64,000 bases of DNA from an uncultured Gammaproteobacteria bacterium (GTDB lineage Bacteria > Pseudomonadota > Gammaproteobacteria > Eutrophobiales > Eutrophobiaceae), in the NCBI GenBank assembly GCA_943788815.1, contig CALSRS010000001.1:1673501-1737500 (forward strand), in the 5' to 3' direction. The translations under genes and the position numbers were made by a program. Below the pieces are notes generated by a model. That model did not search any database. It was not told where the DNA came from and saw nothing but the letters and a program-made list of their open reading frames with translations. Each line of letters starts with the position of its first letter. Position 1 is the first letter of the stretch. This document shows positions 9,161-18,280 of this stretch, piece after piece.

Positions 9161-9193
9161 GGGTTTGTCCTGGGTTTGTCCTGGGTTTGTCCT
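9161..9193. repeat. three tandem copies of an 11-bp unit between pilU and its paralogue
   Basis: GGGTTTGTCCT occurs three times without a mismatch at 9161-9171, 9172-9182 and 9183-9193. On the coding strand the unit is AGGACAAACCC, so each copy carries an AGGA ribosome-binding-like core. The array fills most of the 45-base spacer and its last base is part of the pilU stop codon. Copy number could change by slippage and alter spacing or translation of the downstream ATPase gene (inference). Confidence 0.9.
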
Positions 9194-10359
9194 TACTTCA
9201 TCATTCCTGATTCTTCTTCGTCTTCCTCAAGACTCAGATGATCAAGACCCGCCAGCTTGTCACTATCCTTGGCATCCTTACCTTCCAATTTAATCTTTAA
9301 TCGCAACTCGTTAACAGAATCAGCATTACGCAAGGCCTCTTCATAAGATATCTTGTCGGCCTGCTGTAGATCAAATAATGCCTGGTCAAATGTCTGCATA
9401 CCCTGCTCTCTTGACTTCGACATGATATTCTTGATTTCATGTACCTCGCCTTTAAGAATCAAGTCCTGTATCAATGGAGAATTAAGCAGAATTTCAATCG
9501 CGGCATGACGCCCCTTGCCATCCGGCGTCTTTACCAACCTCTGTGAGATGATTCCCTTTAAATTCAACGACAAGTCCATAAGCAATTGGGTCCGCCTTTC
9601 CTCAGGAAAGAAGTTAATTATACGGTCTAATGCCTGGTTTGAACTGTTGGCGTGTAGTGTTGCCATGGCCAAATGACCAGTCTCTGCAAAGGCAATACCA
9701 AATTCCATCGTGTCCTTATCCCTGATTTCTCCCAAGAGAATGACATCAGGCGCTTGCCGGAGGGTATTTTTGAGGGCGATTTCCCAATCATCTGTATCCA
9801 CTCCAACCTCACGCTGCATAATGATACAGTTTTTATGTGGATGGACGTATTCAATAGGGTCTTCGATGGTTATTATGTGACCGTAACTATTCTGATTTCG
9901 GTAATCAATCATAGCTGCCAACGAAGTTGATTTACCCGAACCCGTTCCTCCTACCATGATTACCAGGCCATTCTTTACCATTACCACTTCTTTCAAGACT
10001 TCGGGTAAGCCTAACTTATCAAAATTTGGTACTTCTGTTTCAATCACACGCATTACCATTCCGCAATAGCTCTGTTGTATGAATGCATTTGCGCGAAATC
10101 GTCCTATTCCTGCCGGGGCAACAGCAAAGTTACATTCCTTGGTGGCCTCATATTCTTTTAACTGCCTGTCGTTCATGATGGCGTATGCCAAGGCCTTGGT
10201 ATTTTCTGCCGTAAGTGCAGTTTTGGACATGGGCGACAATTTGCCTTGTGCTTTCATGGCTGGCGGAAACCCAACGGTTATAAACAGATCGGATCCCTTC
10301 TTCTCTATCATCAGTTTGAGAAGGTCGCGCATAAACTTGATAGCTTGTTCTCTTTCCAT
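9193..10359 (-). CDS. pilU: type IV pilus retraction ATPase PilU
   Basis: 388 residues, close to Pseudomonas PilU (about 382). N-terminus MEREQAIKFMRDLLKLMIEKKGSDLFI, Walker A GGTGSGKSTS (about 136-145), TIEDPIEYVHPHKNC, AETGHLAMATLHANS and the PilU-type tail ILKGEVHEIKNIMSKS, ending in an acidic stretch LSLEEDEEESGMMK. It is a cytoplasmic hexamer that assists PilT in pilus retraction. It lies 30 bases downstream of pilT in the same transcription unit. Confidence 0.92.
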   Translation of the reverse strand: MEREQAIKFMRDLLKLMIEKKGSDLFITVGFPPAMKAQGKLSPMSKTALTAENTKALAYAIMNDRQLKEYEATKECNFAVAPAGIGRFRANAFIQQSYCGMVMRVIETEVPNFDKLGLPEVLKEVVMVKNGLVIMVGGTGSGKSTSLAAMIDYRNQNSYGHIITIEDPIEYVHPHKNCIIMQREVGVDTDDWEIALKNTLRQAPDVILLGEIRDKDTMEFGIAFAETGHLAMATLHANSSNQALDRIINFFPEERRTQLLMDLSLNLKGIISQRLVKTPDGKGRHAAIEILLNSPLIQDLILKGEVHEIKNIMSKSREQGMQTFDQALFDLQQADKISYEEALRNADSVNELRLKIKLEGKDAKDSDKLAGLDHLSLEEDEEESGMMK

Positions 10360-10389
10360 TACTCCCCTCTCAATACTAAATTTAGTTAA

Positions 10390-11424
10390 TTAGAAGTTGT
10401 CTTTGTTTGCAGCTTTGGATTTAGCTTCGTTTTTATCTACCAGACCCTTATCAATCAGTTGTTGCAGGTTTTGATCCAGGGTCTGCATACCAAACTGGGC
10501 GCCGGTCTGAATTGCTGAATACATTTGAGCGATTTTGTTTTCCCTGATGAGGTTTCTAATTGCAGGTGTTCCCATCATAATTTCATGCGCGGCAACACGC
10601 CCGCCACCCTTTTTCTTTAACAAGGTTTGAGATATGACCGCTTTTAAAGATTCAGATAACATCGCCCTGACCATGTCCTTTTCTTCAGCAGGGAAGACGT
10701 CAACTATACGATCTATGGTCTTGGCCGCTGAGCTGGTATGCAATGTACCAAATACTAAATGTCCTGTTTCTGCAGCTGACAATGCCAACCTGATAGTCTC
10801 AAGGTCTCGCATTTCGCCCACCAAAATGACATCAGGGTCTTCTCTAAGTGCTGAACGGAGTGCTTCGTTAAAACCCAAGGTATCTCTATGCACCTCTCTT
10901 TGGTTAACCAGACACTTTTTACTTGTGTGTACAAATTCGATTGGGTCTTCTACCGTGAGTATATGACCATATTCAGTTTCATTTTTATGGTTTACCATCG
11001 CCGCCAACGTTGTCGACTTACCGGATCCTGTAGGTCCGGTAACCAACACTACTCCCCTGGGCGTATCTGAAATATCTTCAAAAATCTTCGGCGCGCCTAG
11101 CTGTTCCAGAGAAAGTATTTCAGATGGAATGGTTCGAAATACTGCCCCTGATCCTCGGTTATGATTAAATGCATTTACCCTGAACCTGGCAAGACCAGGT
11201 ATCTCAAACGAAAAGTCGCACTCAAGAAATTCTTCATAGTCCTTTCGTTGCTTATCGTTCATGATGTCATAAACCATGTCATGAACCTCTTTATGGTCCA
11301 TTGGTGGTATATTTATCTTCCTGACATCCCCATCAACTCGTATCATTGGCGGTAGTCCTGCCGATAAATGCAAATCCGAGCAACCATTCTTTACCCCAAA
11401 TGCGAGTAATTCACCTATATCCAT
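10390..11424 (-). CDS. pilT: type IV pilus retraction ATPase PilT
   Basis: 344 residues, the standard PilT length. Walker A TGPTGSGKSTT (about 129-139), Asp box TVEDPIEFVH, Walker B EDPDVILVGEMRD, His box AETGHLVFGTLHTSS and the diagnostic retraction motif GTPAIRNLIREN (about 280-291) are intact. It powers pilus depolymerisation for twitching motility and DNA uptake. It is the first gene of the minus-strand unit pilT-pilU-third paralogue, divergent from yggS, as in Pseudomonas. Confidence 0.96.
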   Translation of the reverse strand: MDIGELLAFGVKNGCSDLHLSAGLPPMIRVDGDVRKINIPPMDHKEVHDMVYDIMNDKQRKDYEEFLECDFSFEIPGLARFRVNAFNHNRGSGAVFRTIPSEILSLEQLGAPKIFEDISDTPRGVVLVTGPTGSGKSTTLAAMVNHKNETEYGHILTVEDPIEFVHTSKKCLVNQREVHRDTLGFNEALRSALREDPDVILVGEMRDLETIRLALSAAETGHLVFGTLHTSSAAKTIDRIVDVFPAEEKDMVRAMLSESLKAVISQTLLKKKGGGRVAAHEIMMGTPAIRNLIRENKIAQMYSAIQTGAQFGMQTLDQNLQQLIDKGLVDKNEAKSKAANKDNF

Positions 11425-11612
11425 CGTGCTCTCCAGAATTTATTATTAAGATTAAAACTCAAGGTATTTACCTAAGATCCCTCTTTGAAGTTAATATTAC
11501 TGAAATAGACGTATCTTGATATACCTTCCAGCCGTATAATTCTATTTTAGAAGATACCCCTTTTTACAATCATATAGTACTGATTTTTCACCGACTAGCT
11601 TATCAAAATAAC

Positions 11613-12317
11613 GTGGAAAATATCGAAAAAAATATCAAATTAGTATTGCAACAAATCCATGTTGCAGAGCAAAAATACCAGCGGGAAATGGGCTCAGTTT
11701 CGCTACTTGCTGTAAGTAAAACTCAGCCTACAAATATTATTAAAATGGCGATATCAGCAGGACTCATGGACTTTGGTGAAAATTATCTACAAGAGGCATT
11801 ACCTAAGATCCAAGAACTGGGCAGATATCAGCCAAACTGGTATTTTATTGGTCCAGTACAATCAAATAAAACACGACAAATTGCCGAAAATTTTGACTGG
11901 GTCTTGACTGTAGATAAGGAAAAAATTGCAATGCGACTAGGGGATGCAAGGCCACCAGAACTTGGACCACTGAATATATGCATACAAATCAACATCAGCG
12001 GAGAAGAATCAAAATCGGGGGCAGGGCTATCGGACATTGATTCATTAATCCCTCTGATCATGGAACACCCGCAACTCAGGCTACGAGGTCTCATGGGAAT
12101 TCCTGCGCTAGAGACTAAATTACATGATCAGCGTTCCTCACTACGCCAGCTAAGGGAGATATTTGAAAGTATGCAAAAACGAGGTGTTCCTGTAGATACT
12201 CTGTCTATGGGTATGAGTAATGATCTCGAAGCAGCAATAGCCGAGGGGGCAACTATGGTCAGAATCGGCACCTCGATATTTGGTCAACGTATAAATAATA
12301 AAAAAAACATTCGCTGA
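11613..12317 (+). CDS. yggS: YggS family pyridoxal phosphate homeostasis protein
   Basis: 234 residues. The PLP-binding lysine is in LLAVSKTQP (about residue 35), followed by FGENYLQEALPKI and FIGPVQSNKTRQIAENFDWVLTVD. The C-terminus has LSMGMSNDLEAAIAEGATMVRIGTSIFG. It is a cytosolic PLP-carrying TIM barrel without known catalysis that buffers B6 vitamers and affects amino-acid pools. The start is GTG at 11613. It is divergent from pilT and followed by proC and yggT, a conserved gammaproteobacterial order. The 188-base gap to pilT presumably holds both promoters; I see no convincing motif in it. Confidence 0.93.
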   Translation: MENIEKNIKLVLQQIHVAEQKYQREMGSVSLLAVSKTQPTNIIKMAISAGLMDFGENYLQEALPKIQELGRYQPNWYFIGPVQSNKTRQIAENFDWVLTVDKEKIAMRLGDARPPELGPLNICIQINISGEESKSGAGLSDIDSLIPLIMEHPQLRLRGLMGIPALETKLHDQRSSLRQLREIFESMQKRGVPVDTLSMGMSNDLEAAIAEGATMVRIGTSIFGQRINNKKNIR

Positions 12318-12476
12318 AACAAATAAATACTTATCTTGGAACGGCAAATAATCGCGCTCTTGGCGATAAAGTACCAGGACTTGAAACGCCAGCAATACAA
12401 ATATTTCCACCAGCAATGCTATTCATGGATAATTTTGAGATAGGCTCTCAAAACAAATGGTATCATTTGATTGAAA

Positions 12477-13307
12477 ATGAAAAACACAAAATTGACATTT
12501 ATTGGCTGCGGAAACATGGGTTGCAGTCTGATCGGGGGGCTAATTTCAAATGGCCATAATCCTGATTCAATTAACGGCGCAGAACCCGACCGAACTAAAA
12601 GTGAAAGTATCAGCAAGCAATACGGAATTCGTGTTCTTAACGAGAATATCGAGGCAGTACACGGCACAGACGTTATTGTATTAGCAATCAAACCTCAAAA
12701 CCTGCTTGATGTTGTTCGCCAAATCTCCCCGGAATTAATCAGGTCCAAGCCTTTATTGATATCTATAGCTGCAGGCATTCAAATTTCATCTATACAAAAA
12801 CATATAGGTGATAATTACCCGGTCGTCAGAGTCATGCCAAATACCCCGGCATTAATACAAACAGGCGCTAGTGCTCTATATGCCAGCCCTGCTGTAGAGA
12901 AGGACCAAAAAATTCTCGCTGAAGAAATTATGCGCTCAGTCGGGCTGGCTATCTGGCTTGATAAGGAGGAACTAATGGACGCGGTTACAGCGTTGTCAGG
13001 AAGTGGTCCTGCATATTTCTTTCTTGTCATGGAATGCATGGAAAAGGCAGCAACAAAACTGGGATTATCTCATGAGCAAGCTAGAATTTTAACAATTGAA
13101 ACAGCTTTTGGCGCTGCGAAAATGGCGCTGGAGAGCAAATCTGATGTAGGCCTGCTTAGGCAGCAAGTCACTTCACCGGGAGGGACCACAGAAGCGGCAC
13201 TGAATGTTTTAATAGATAAAGGCAAAATTGAAGAAGTATTTTTTAAAGCCTTGCTGGCGGCAAAAAAAAGGTCTGAAGAAATTGCTGTAGAATTTGGAAA
13301 CACATGA
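12477..13307 (+). CDS. proC: pyrroline-5-carboxylate reductase
   Basis: About 276 residues. The N-terminal Rossmann motif FIGCGNMGCSLIGGL binds NAD(P)H. VLAIKPQ, RVMPNTPALIQTGASALY, VTALSGSGPAYFFLVMECM and TSPGGTTEAALNVL are the family signatures. It makes the last step of proline synthesis. I start at ATG 12477 rather than the TTG at 12471, because the second gives only two extra residues. The 12318-12476 gap upstream contains no gene I can support. Its stop overlaps the yggT start (ATGA). Confidence 0.96.
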   Translation: MKNTKLTFIGCGNMGCSLIGGLISNGHNPDSINGAEPDRTKSESISKQYGIRVLNENIEAVHGTDVIVLAIKPQNLLDVVRQISPELIRSKPLLISIAAGIQISSIQKHIGDNYPVVRVMPNTPALIQTGASALYASPAVEKDQKILAEEIMRSVGLAIWLDKEELMDAVTALSGSGPAYFFLVMECMEKAATKLGLSHEQARILTIETAFGAAKMALESKSDVGLLRQQVTSPGGTTEAALNVLIDKGKIEEVFFKALLAAKKRSEEIAVEFGNT

Positions 13308-13900
13308 TGTCAGGCGGTTATTTCAGCCAAGCGTTTATCTTTTTAATCACCACAGTCTTTGACATTTACCTCCTTGCTGTAGCATTGCGTTTTTTGCTGC
13401 AACTATTTCGTGCAGATTTTTATAATCCAATCTCACAATTGCTTGTAAAAATCACCAATCCACCACTTAAATATATTCGAAAATTTGTTCCGGGGTTCAA
13501 GGGCAAAGACTGGTCGTCTGTCGTACTAATGTTGATAATTATATCCGTTAAAATATCCCTAATTACATTGATATCTAGCGGCAGGGTACTGGCATTACAC
13601 AGTCTGTTTATTCTTAGCCTTGCTGGAATTCTTAAATTGGTAATAAATATTTTTATGATATCAATTTTTATTCAAGTGATATTAAGCTGGGTCAGTCCTG
13701 GCGCTTATAATCCCGCTACTGTCATTTTAAATCGTCTAACTGAACCTCTATTAGGTCCAGCACGTAAATTTATCCCGCCTATAGGCGGCCTGGACCTTTC
13801 CCCAATACTGGTAATAATCATACTCCAGTTGTCTATTATCCTGGTCGCAACCCCTCTTGAACATTTTGGAATATCATTGTCTTTTCCTGCACGCTTTTAA
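13304..13900 (+). CDS. yggT: YggT family integral membrane protein
   Basis: 198 residues with two repeated YGGT units, each with a membrane helix and a short motif: ADFYNPISQLLVKITNPPLKYIRK (about 43-66) and AYNPATVILNRLTEPLLGPARK (about 140-161). Several hydrophobic helices lie between. The function is poorly known; roles in membrane homeostasis and osmotic stress have been proposed for homologues. It overlaps the proC stop by four bases. Confidence 0.9.
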   Translation: MMSGGYFSQAFIFLITTVFDIYLLAVALRFLLQLFRADFYNPISQLLVKITNPPLKYIRKFVPGFKGKDWSSVVLMLIIISVKISLITLISSGRVLALHSLFILSLAGILKLVINIFMISIFIQVILSWVSPGAYNPATVILNRLTEPLLGPARKFIPPIGGLDLSPILVIIILQLSIILVATPLEHFGISLSFPARF

Positions 13901-13975
13901 TGATAGATTTTCCTGTTAATTCAGAGTGTTAGTCCTCAAACAAATTCAATCTTCTGATTCTCGTGTAGTCTGATA

Positions 13976-14002
13976 TAGTTATATTTAATACAAATATAAC
14001 TA
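13976..14002. repeat. perfect 11-bp inverted repeat just ahead of the DUF4426 gene
   Basis: TAGTTATATTT (13976-13986) and AAATATAACTA (13992-14002) are exact complements with a 5-base spacer AATAC. The repeat ends directly against the G-rich ribosome-binding sequence AGGGGG and 14 bases before the ATG at 14017. It may be an operator or an mRNA hairpin that exposes or hides the ribosome site. There is no T tract, so it is not a rho-independent terminator for yggT. Confidence 0.7.
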
Positions 14003-14016
14003 CAGGGGGTCGTTTC

Positions 14017-14457
14017 ATGAAGAGATGCTACTCACTTTTATTTAGCTTATTTCTTTTAGGTCTATCAACTGCACATGCCGATCAGTCTAAGGATTTTGGT
14101 GACTATACAATTCATTACAGCGCTTTCACAACAGATGTATTAACTGCTGATGTTGCAAGATCATATAATATTACCCGGAGTAAAAACCGGGCCTTGCTGA
14201 ATATTTCCGTATTAAAAAAAGTAATGGACGCAAGCGTCAAGCCAGTACGCGCGCAGGTTGAAGCATCTGCAACTAACCTCAGCGCGCAACTTAAGACATT
14301 TGAAGTCAGGGAATTAAATGACCAGGGTGCAGTTTATTACATTGCTGAATCACAAGTTAACCACAGGGAAACCTTGAAATTTGAGATTGCCGTGACACCA
14401 GCAGGAGAAGAAAATACCTACCGGTTTAGCTTCTCTCAACAGTTTTTTACTGACTAG
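14017..14457 (+). CDS. DUF4426 secreted protein
   Basis: 146 residues with a signal peptide (about 1-21, cleaved after AHA). The mature part has DYTIHYSAFTTDVL, YNITRSKNRALLNISVLKK and a C-terminal YRFSFSQQFFTD, which I recognise as the DUF4426 family of periplasmic proteins. In pseudomonads the DUF4426 gene follows yggT after metX and metW; here metXW are absent and it comes straight after yggT. Function unknown. A strong ribosome site AGGGGG lies 9 bases before the ATG, next to a perfect inverted repeat. Confidence 0.8.
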   Translation: MKRCYSLLFSLFLLGLSTAHADQSKDFGDYTIHYSAFTTDVLTADVARSYNITRSKNRALLNISVLKKVMDASVKPVRAQVEASATNLSAQLKTFEVRELNDQGAVYYIAESQVNHRETLKFEIAVTPAGEENTYRFSFSQQFFTD

Positions 14458-14463
14458 CGTTAA

Positions 14464-15237
14464 TTAAAAATTGATATCATAGTCTATGATTAGTGGGGCA
14501 TGATCTGAAAAGCGCTGGTCCTTGTAAATACTTGCTTTAATTATTTTATCATCCAGATCTGAAGATACGACGTGATAATCTATACGCCATCCAACATTTT
14601 TATCCCAAGCGCGCCCTCTGTTTGACCACCATGTGTATTGATCTGGCTGGGTGTTTACAACCCTGAATGCATCTACTAAGCCTGTTTTGCCAAATACAAC
14701 ATCCATCCATTCTCTCTCTTCTGGTAGAAATCCTGAATTTTTCTGATTACCACGCCAATTCTTAAGGTCTATTTCCTTATGAGCAATATTCCAGTCACCA
14801 CACAAAATATATTTCCTTTTGCTTTTACCCATAGACTTCAGCTTTGGTAAAAATTTCTTCATAAAGTCAAATTTAACATTTTGCCTTTCATCACCTGATG
14901 ATCCAGACGGAAGGTATACTGAAATAATACTTAAATCGCCAAAGTCTGCCTGAATAAATCGGCCTTCATTGTCTGCATGTTTCCATCCAAGATTTGATTG
15001 AATTTTGTCTGGATGTCTACGTGTATAAATAGCCACCCCGCTGTATCCTTTTTTTTCTGCATCATTAAAAAATGAATAGAAACCAGTTGGTTTTAGTATC
15101 TCATCACTGAGCTGTTCAACCTGAGCCTTTGTCTCCTGTATACATAGAACGTCTGCACGGGATCGTTTTAGCCAGGTAAACAATCCTTTTCTATGTGCGG
15201 CCCTGATCCCGTTTGTATTTAAACTAACAACCCTCAT
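14464..15237 (-). CDS. xthA: exodeoxyribonuclease III (AP endonuclease)
   Basis: 257 residues, exonuclease III/APE1 fold. Motifs: LNTNGIRAAHRKGLFTWL at the start, CIQETKAQ with the metal Glu (about residue 36), GDWNIAHKEIDL (about 147-158) and the C-terminal WRIDYHVVSSDL and FSDHAPLIIDYDI with the catalytic Asp-His. It cuts DNA at abasic sites and removes 3' blocking groups. It converges with the DUF4426 gene with a 6-base gap and diverges from pyrE. Confidence 0.93.
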   Translation of the reverse strand: MRVVSLNTNGIRAAHRKGLFTWLKRSRADVLCIQETKAQVEQLSDEILKPTGFYSFFNDAEKKGYSGVAIYTRRHPDKIQSNLGWKHADNEGRFIQADFGDLSIISVYLPSGSSGDERQNVKFDFMKKFLPKLKSMGKSKRKYILCGDWNIAHKEIDLKNWRGNQKNSGFLPEEREWMDVVFGKTGLVDAFRVVNTQPDQYTWWSNRGRAWDKNVGWRIDYHVVSSDLDDKIIKASIYKDQRFSDHAPLIIDYDINF

Positions 15238-15379
15238 ATATTTCCTTTATGTCTTAAAACCAACAATACTAATATTATTTATTGTCACATTACATATTTA
15301 TATGCGGTCCTATGATTATTAAACAAATCTGATATGCTATTTTGACTATTTAAAATTCCAATTTTACGGCACACATTAG

Positions 15380-16024
15380 ATGAATCAGTATCAACAGGAT
15401 TTTATTGAGTTTGCAATCAGCAAAGATGTTCTTAAATTTGGTGAATTCAAACTCAAATCAGGCAGGCTTAGCCCATACTTTTTTAATACCGGACTATTCA
15501 ATGATGGTGAAAGTCTACAGCGTTTAGGCGAATACTATTCGGCTGCAATTATTAATTCTGGTATTAGTTTTGACATGCTATATGGACCTGCTTACAAAGG
15601 AATTCCTCTGGTATCTACCCTGGCAATCTCATTGAATCTCCACCACGGTAGATCTGTTCCATTTTGTTTTAACCGCAAAGAGGTAAAAGACCATGGAGAA
15701 GGAGGGGCAATATTAGGCGCGCCATTGAAAAACAAGGTATTAATTATCGATGATGTGATCACCGCTGGAACTTCCGTAAATGAGTCCATGCAAATAATCC
15801 AGCATGCAAATGCAAAGGCGAGCGGTGTTGTTATTGCTGTTGACCGCCAGGAAAGAGGGACAGGTGAATTTTCGGCCATACAGGAGGTTGAAAAGCGACA
15901 CAATATCCCGGTTATAAGTATAATTAGCCTGGATTTGCTAATAGAATACATTGAAAATACAGACAGATTTTCAAAATATCTCAATGACATACGGAAATAT
16001 CAAGAAAACTATGGAATCAATTGA
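15380..16024 (+). CDS. pyrE: orotate phosphoribosyltransferase
   Basis: 214 residues, family length. The PRPP motif NKVLIIDDVITAGTSVNES is at about residues 117-135, and LKSGRLSPYFFNTGLFNDG and YGPAYKGIPL mark the orotate and phosphate sites. It makes OMP from orotate and PRPP, the fifth step of pyrimidine synthesis. It stands alone, divergent from xthA as in pseudomonads and enterics. No attenuator is visible in the 142-base leader. Confidence 0.95.
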   Translation: MNQYQQDFIEFAISKDVLKFGEFKLKSGRLSPYFFNTGLFNDGESLQRLGEYYSAAIINSGISFDMLYGPAYKGIPLVSTLAISLNLHHGRSVPFCFNRKEVKDHGEGGAILGAPLKNKVLIIDDVITAGTSVNESMQIIQHANAKASGVVIAVDRQERGTGEFSAIQEVEKRHNIPVISIISLDLLIEYIENTDRFSKYLNDIRKYQENYGIN

Positions 16025-16109
16025 ATTATATTGACTCAAAACTATTAATAAAATTTCATCAGGGTACTAAAATAATCAAACTTCACACCAAAAATTAAGG
16101 GAAAATCAA

Positions 16110-16730
16110 ATGAATAAACAAACACTTCCCAAATTTCTGGCGGCAGCCTGTCTTCTAATGGTAAGCATGCATGCAAATGCTGCAATTAAATGCTGGACCA
16201 ATAATGAAGGCGTAAGAGAATGTGGAAATCGTGTGCCGCCTGAATATTCGCAACAAGGACATCAGGAAATCAGCAAGTCTGGCATGGTTATAGATGAGCA
16301 ATCACGCGTAAGAACCAAGGAAGAACTCGCAGCAGATGCCCAACAAAAAGTGCTGCTAGCTGAAGAAAAACGTGTAATAGCTGAGAAGAAAAAGGCTGAT
16401 AATATATTATTGGCCACATACACCAATGTCATTGAGATTGAACGGGCCAGAGATGAAAGGCTGAAGGCTATAGATTCGAGCATTACGCTAGCAAATAAAC
16501 AATCAGAAACTATTCAACAGGACCTCGACAAACGTATCCAGGCCGCAGCTACTGCTGAGCGTTCTGGTAAGGCACCAAACGATGCTTTATTAGCAGATAT
16601 CGAGGAATTACAAAGGCAGGTTGCAAATAAAAGGAGTTACATCTCTGCGCGAAAAAAAGAAAAAGAAGAAACTAACGCTGAGTATGCTGCAAATATACAG
16701 CGCTTTAAAGAACTAAAAGGATTGCTATAA
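16110..16730 (+). CDS. secreted coiled-coil protein with DUF4124-like N-terminus
   Basis: 206 residues. A signal peptide (about 1-24, ending NANA) is followed by KCWTNNEGVRECGNRVPPEYSQQGH, a short two-Cys segment like the DUF4124 beta domain. The rest (about 65-205) is charged and helical with heptad-like Ala, Glu, Lys and Gln repeats, a likely coiled coil. Location is probably periplasmic. Function unknown. A good ribosome site AAGGGAAA precedes the ATG. Its stop is one base before the end of the convergent slmA gene, and its terminator lies inside slmA. Confidence 0.75.
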   Translation: MNKQTLPKFLAAACLLMVSMHANAAIKCWTNNEGVRECGNRVPPEYSQQGHQEISKSGMVIDEQSRVRTKEELAADAQQKVLLAEEKRVIAEKKKADNILLATYTNVIEIERARDERLKAIDSSITLANKQSETIQQDLDKRIQAAATAERSGKAPNDALLADIEELQRQVANKRSYISARKKEKEETNAEYAANIQRFKELKGLL

Positions 16731-16731
16731 A

Positions 16732-17322
16732 TTATTTAAACAAAGACTCTTTCAATAAAACCCATTGCTGATCAAGTTTGGCAGTGGGTTTTTTTTCGAA
16801 TTCGGACCTGATGTATTCGCTAACATGCCCTTCAATAATTACCATAATCAGATTGGCTGTAGCATCTATTGATTGAGATGCGCGTGACCCGCCTGACAAA
16901 TTTGCTTCTCTTAGAATTTGCTTCAACTGCGTTTCAATTCTTTCAAAAAATTTGGCAACCCGTATTCTTAATCTTTCGTTCTCGCCAACTAGGGCGTCTC
17001 CCAATAGCACACGGGCAATACCAGGATTCCGTTCTGCAAAACCAAGCACAAGTAAAAGAATTCGCTCACATCTTTTTTCTACCGTCTTCTCTTGTTCTAG
17101 AATTTTATTTATCAGTCCAAACACAGTATCTTCAGCGAAATCAATTAATGCTTCGTACATCTTTGCCTTGCTTGCAAAATGCCGATACAGGGCAGCTTCG
17201 GAAACTCCCACAGCTTTTGCCAATGCCGCAGTTGTAATTCTAGACCCAGGGTTACTCTCAAGCTCTCTGGCCAAAACTTCCAGTATGTTCTGTTTTCTGT
17301 CTATTTTTTTTGTCGTAGCCAT
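16732..17322 (-). CDS. slmA: nucleoid occlusion factor SlmA (TetR family)
   Basis: 196 residues. The N-terminal helix-turn-helix reads ITTAALAKAVGVSEAALYRHFASKAKMYEALIDF (about 27-60), the SlmA type, and the rest is the ligand-less dimer domain. SlmA bound to chromosomal sites blocks FtsZ assembly over the nucleoid. It sits 6 bases downstream of argB, in the conserved dut-algC-argB-slmA order. The codons for its last 20 or so residues also form, on the other strand, a terminator for the convergent gene. Confidence 0.92.
   Translation of the reverse strand: MATTKKIDRKQNILEVLARELESNPGSRITTAALAKAVGVSEAALYRHFASKAKMYEALIDFAEDTVFGLINKILEQEKTVEKRCERILLLVLGFAERNPGIARVLLGDALVGENERLRIRVAKFFERIETQLKQILREANLSGGSRASQSIDATANLIMVIIEGHVSEYIRSEFEKKPTAKLDQQWVLLKESLFK
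16757..16796 (+). terminator. rho-independent terminator inside slmA coding sequence
   Basis: On the plus strand AAAACCCATTGC (16757-16768) pairs with GCAGTGGGTTTT (16781-16792) with one G-U pair, around a 12-base loop, and the second arm runs into eight consecutive T (16789-16796). It lies 26 bases past the stop of the secreted coiled-coil gene and should end its transcript. The same DNA encodes the C-terminal part of SlmA on the minus strand. Confidence 0.78.
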
Positions 17323-17328
17323 TAAATA

Positions 17329-18246
<918 letters not shown>

Positions 18247-18280
18247 TTAACCGTCTACACGTTAGGATCTTGTTTAAATT

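Noticed and set aside
12150-12416. Antisense and other-frame open frames such as this one across yggS
   Set aside because: They lie across real genes on the other strand, lack a recognisable family and have no independent ribosome site.
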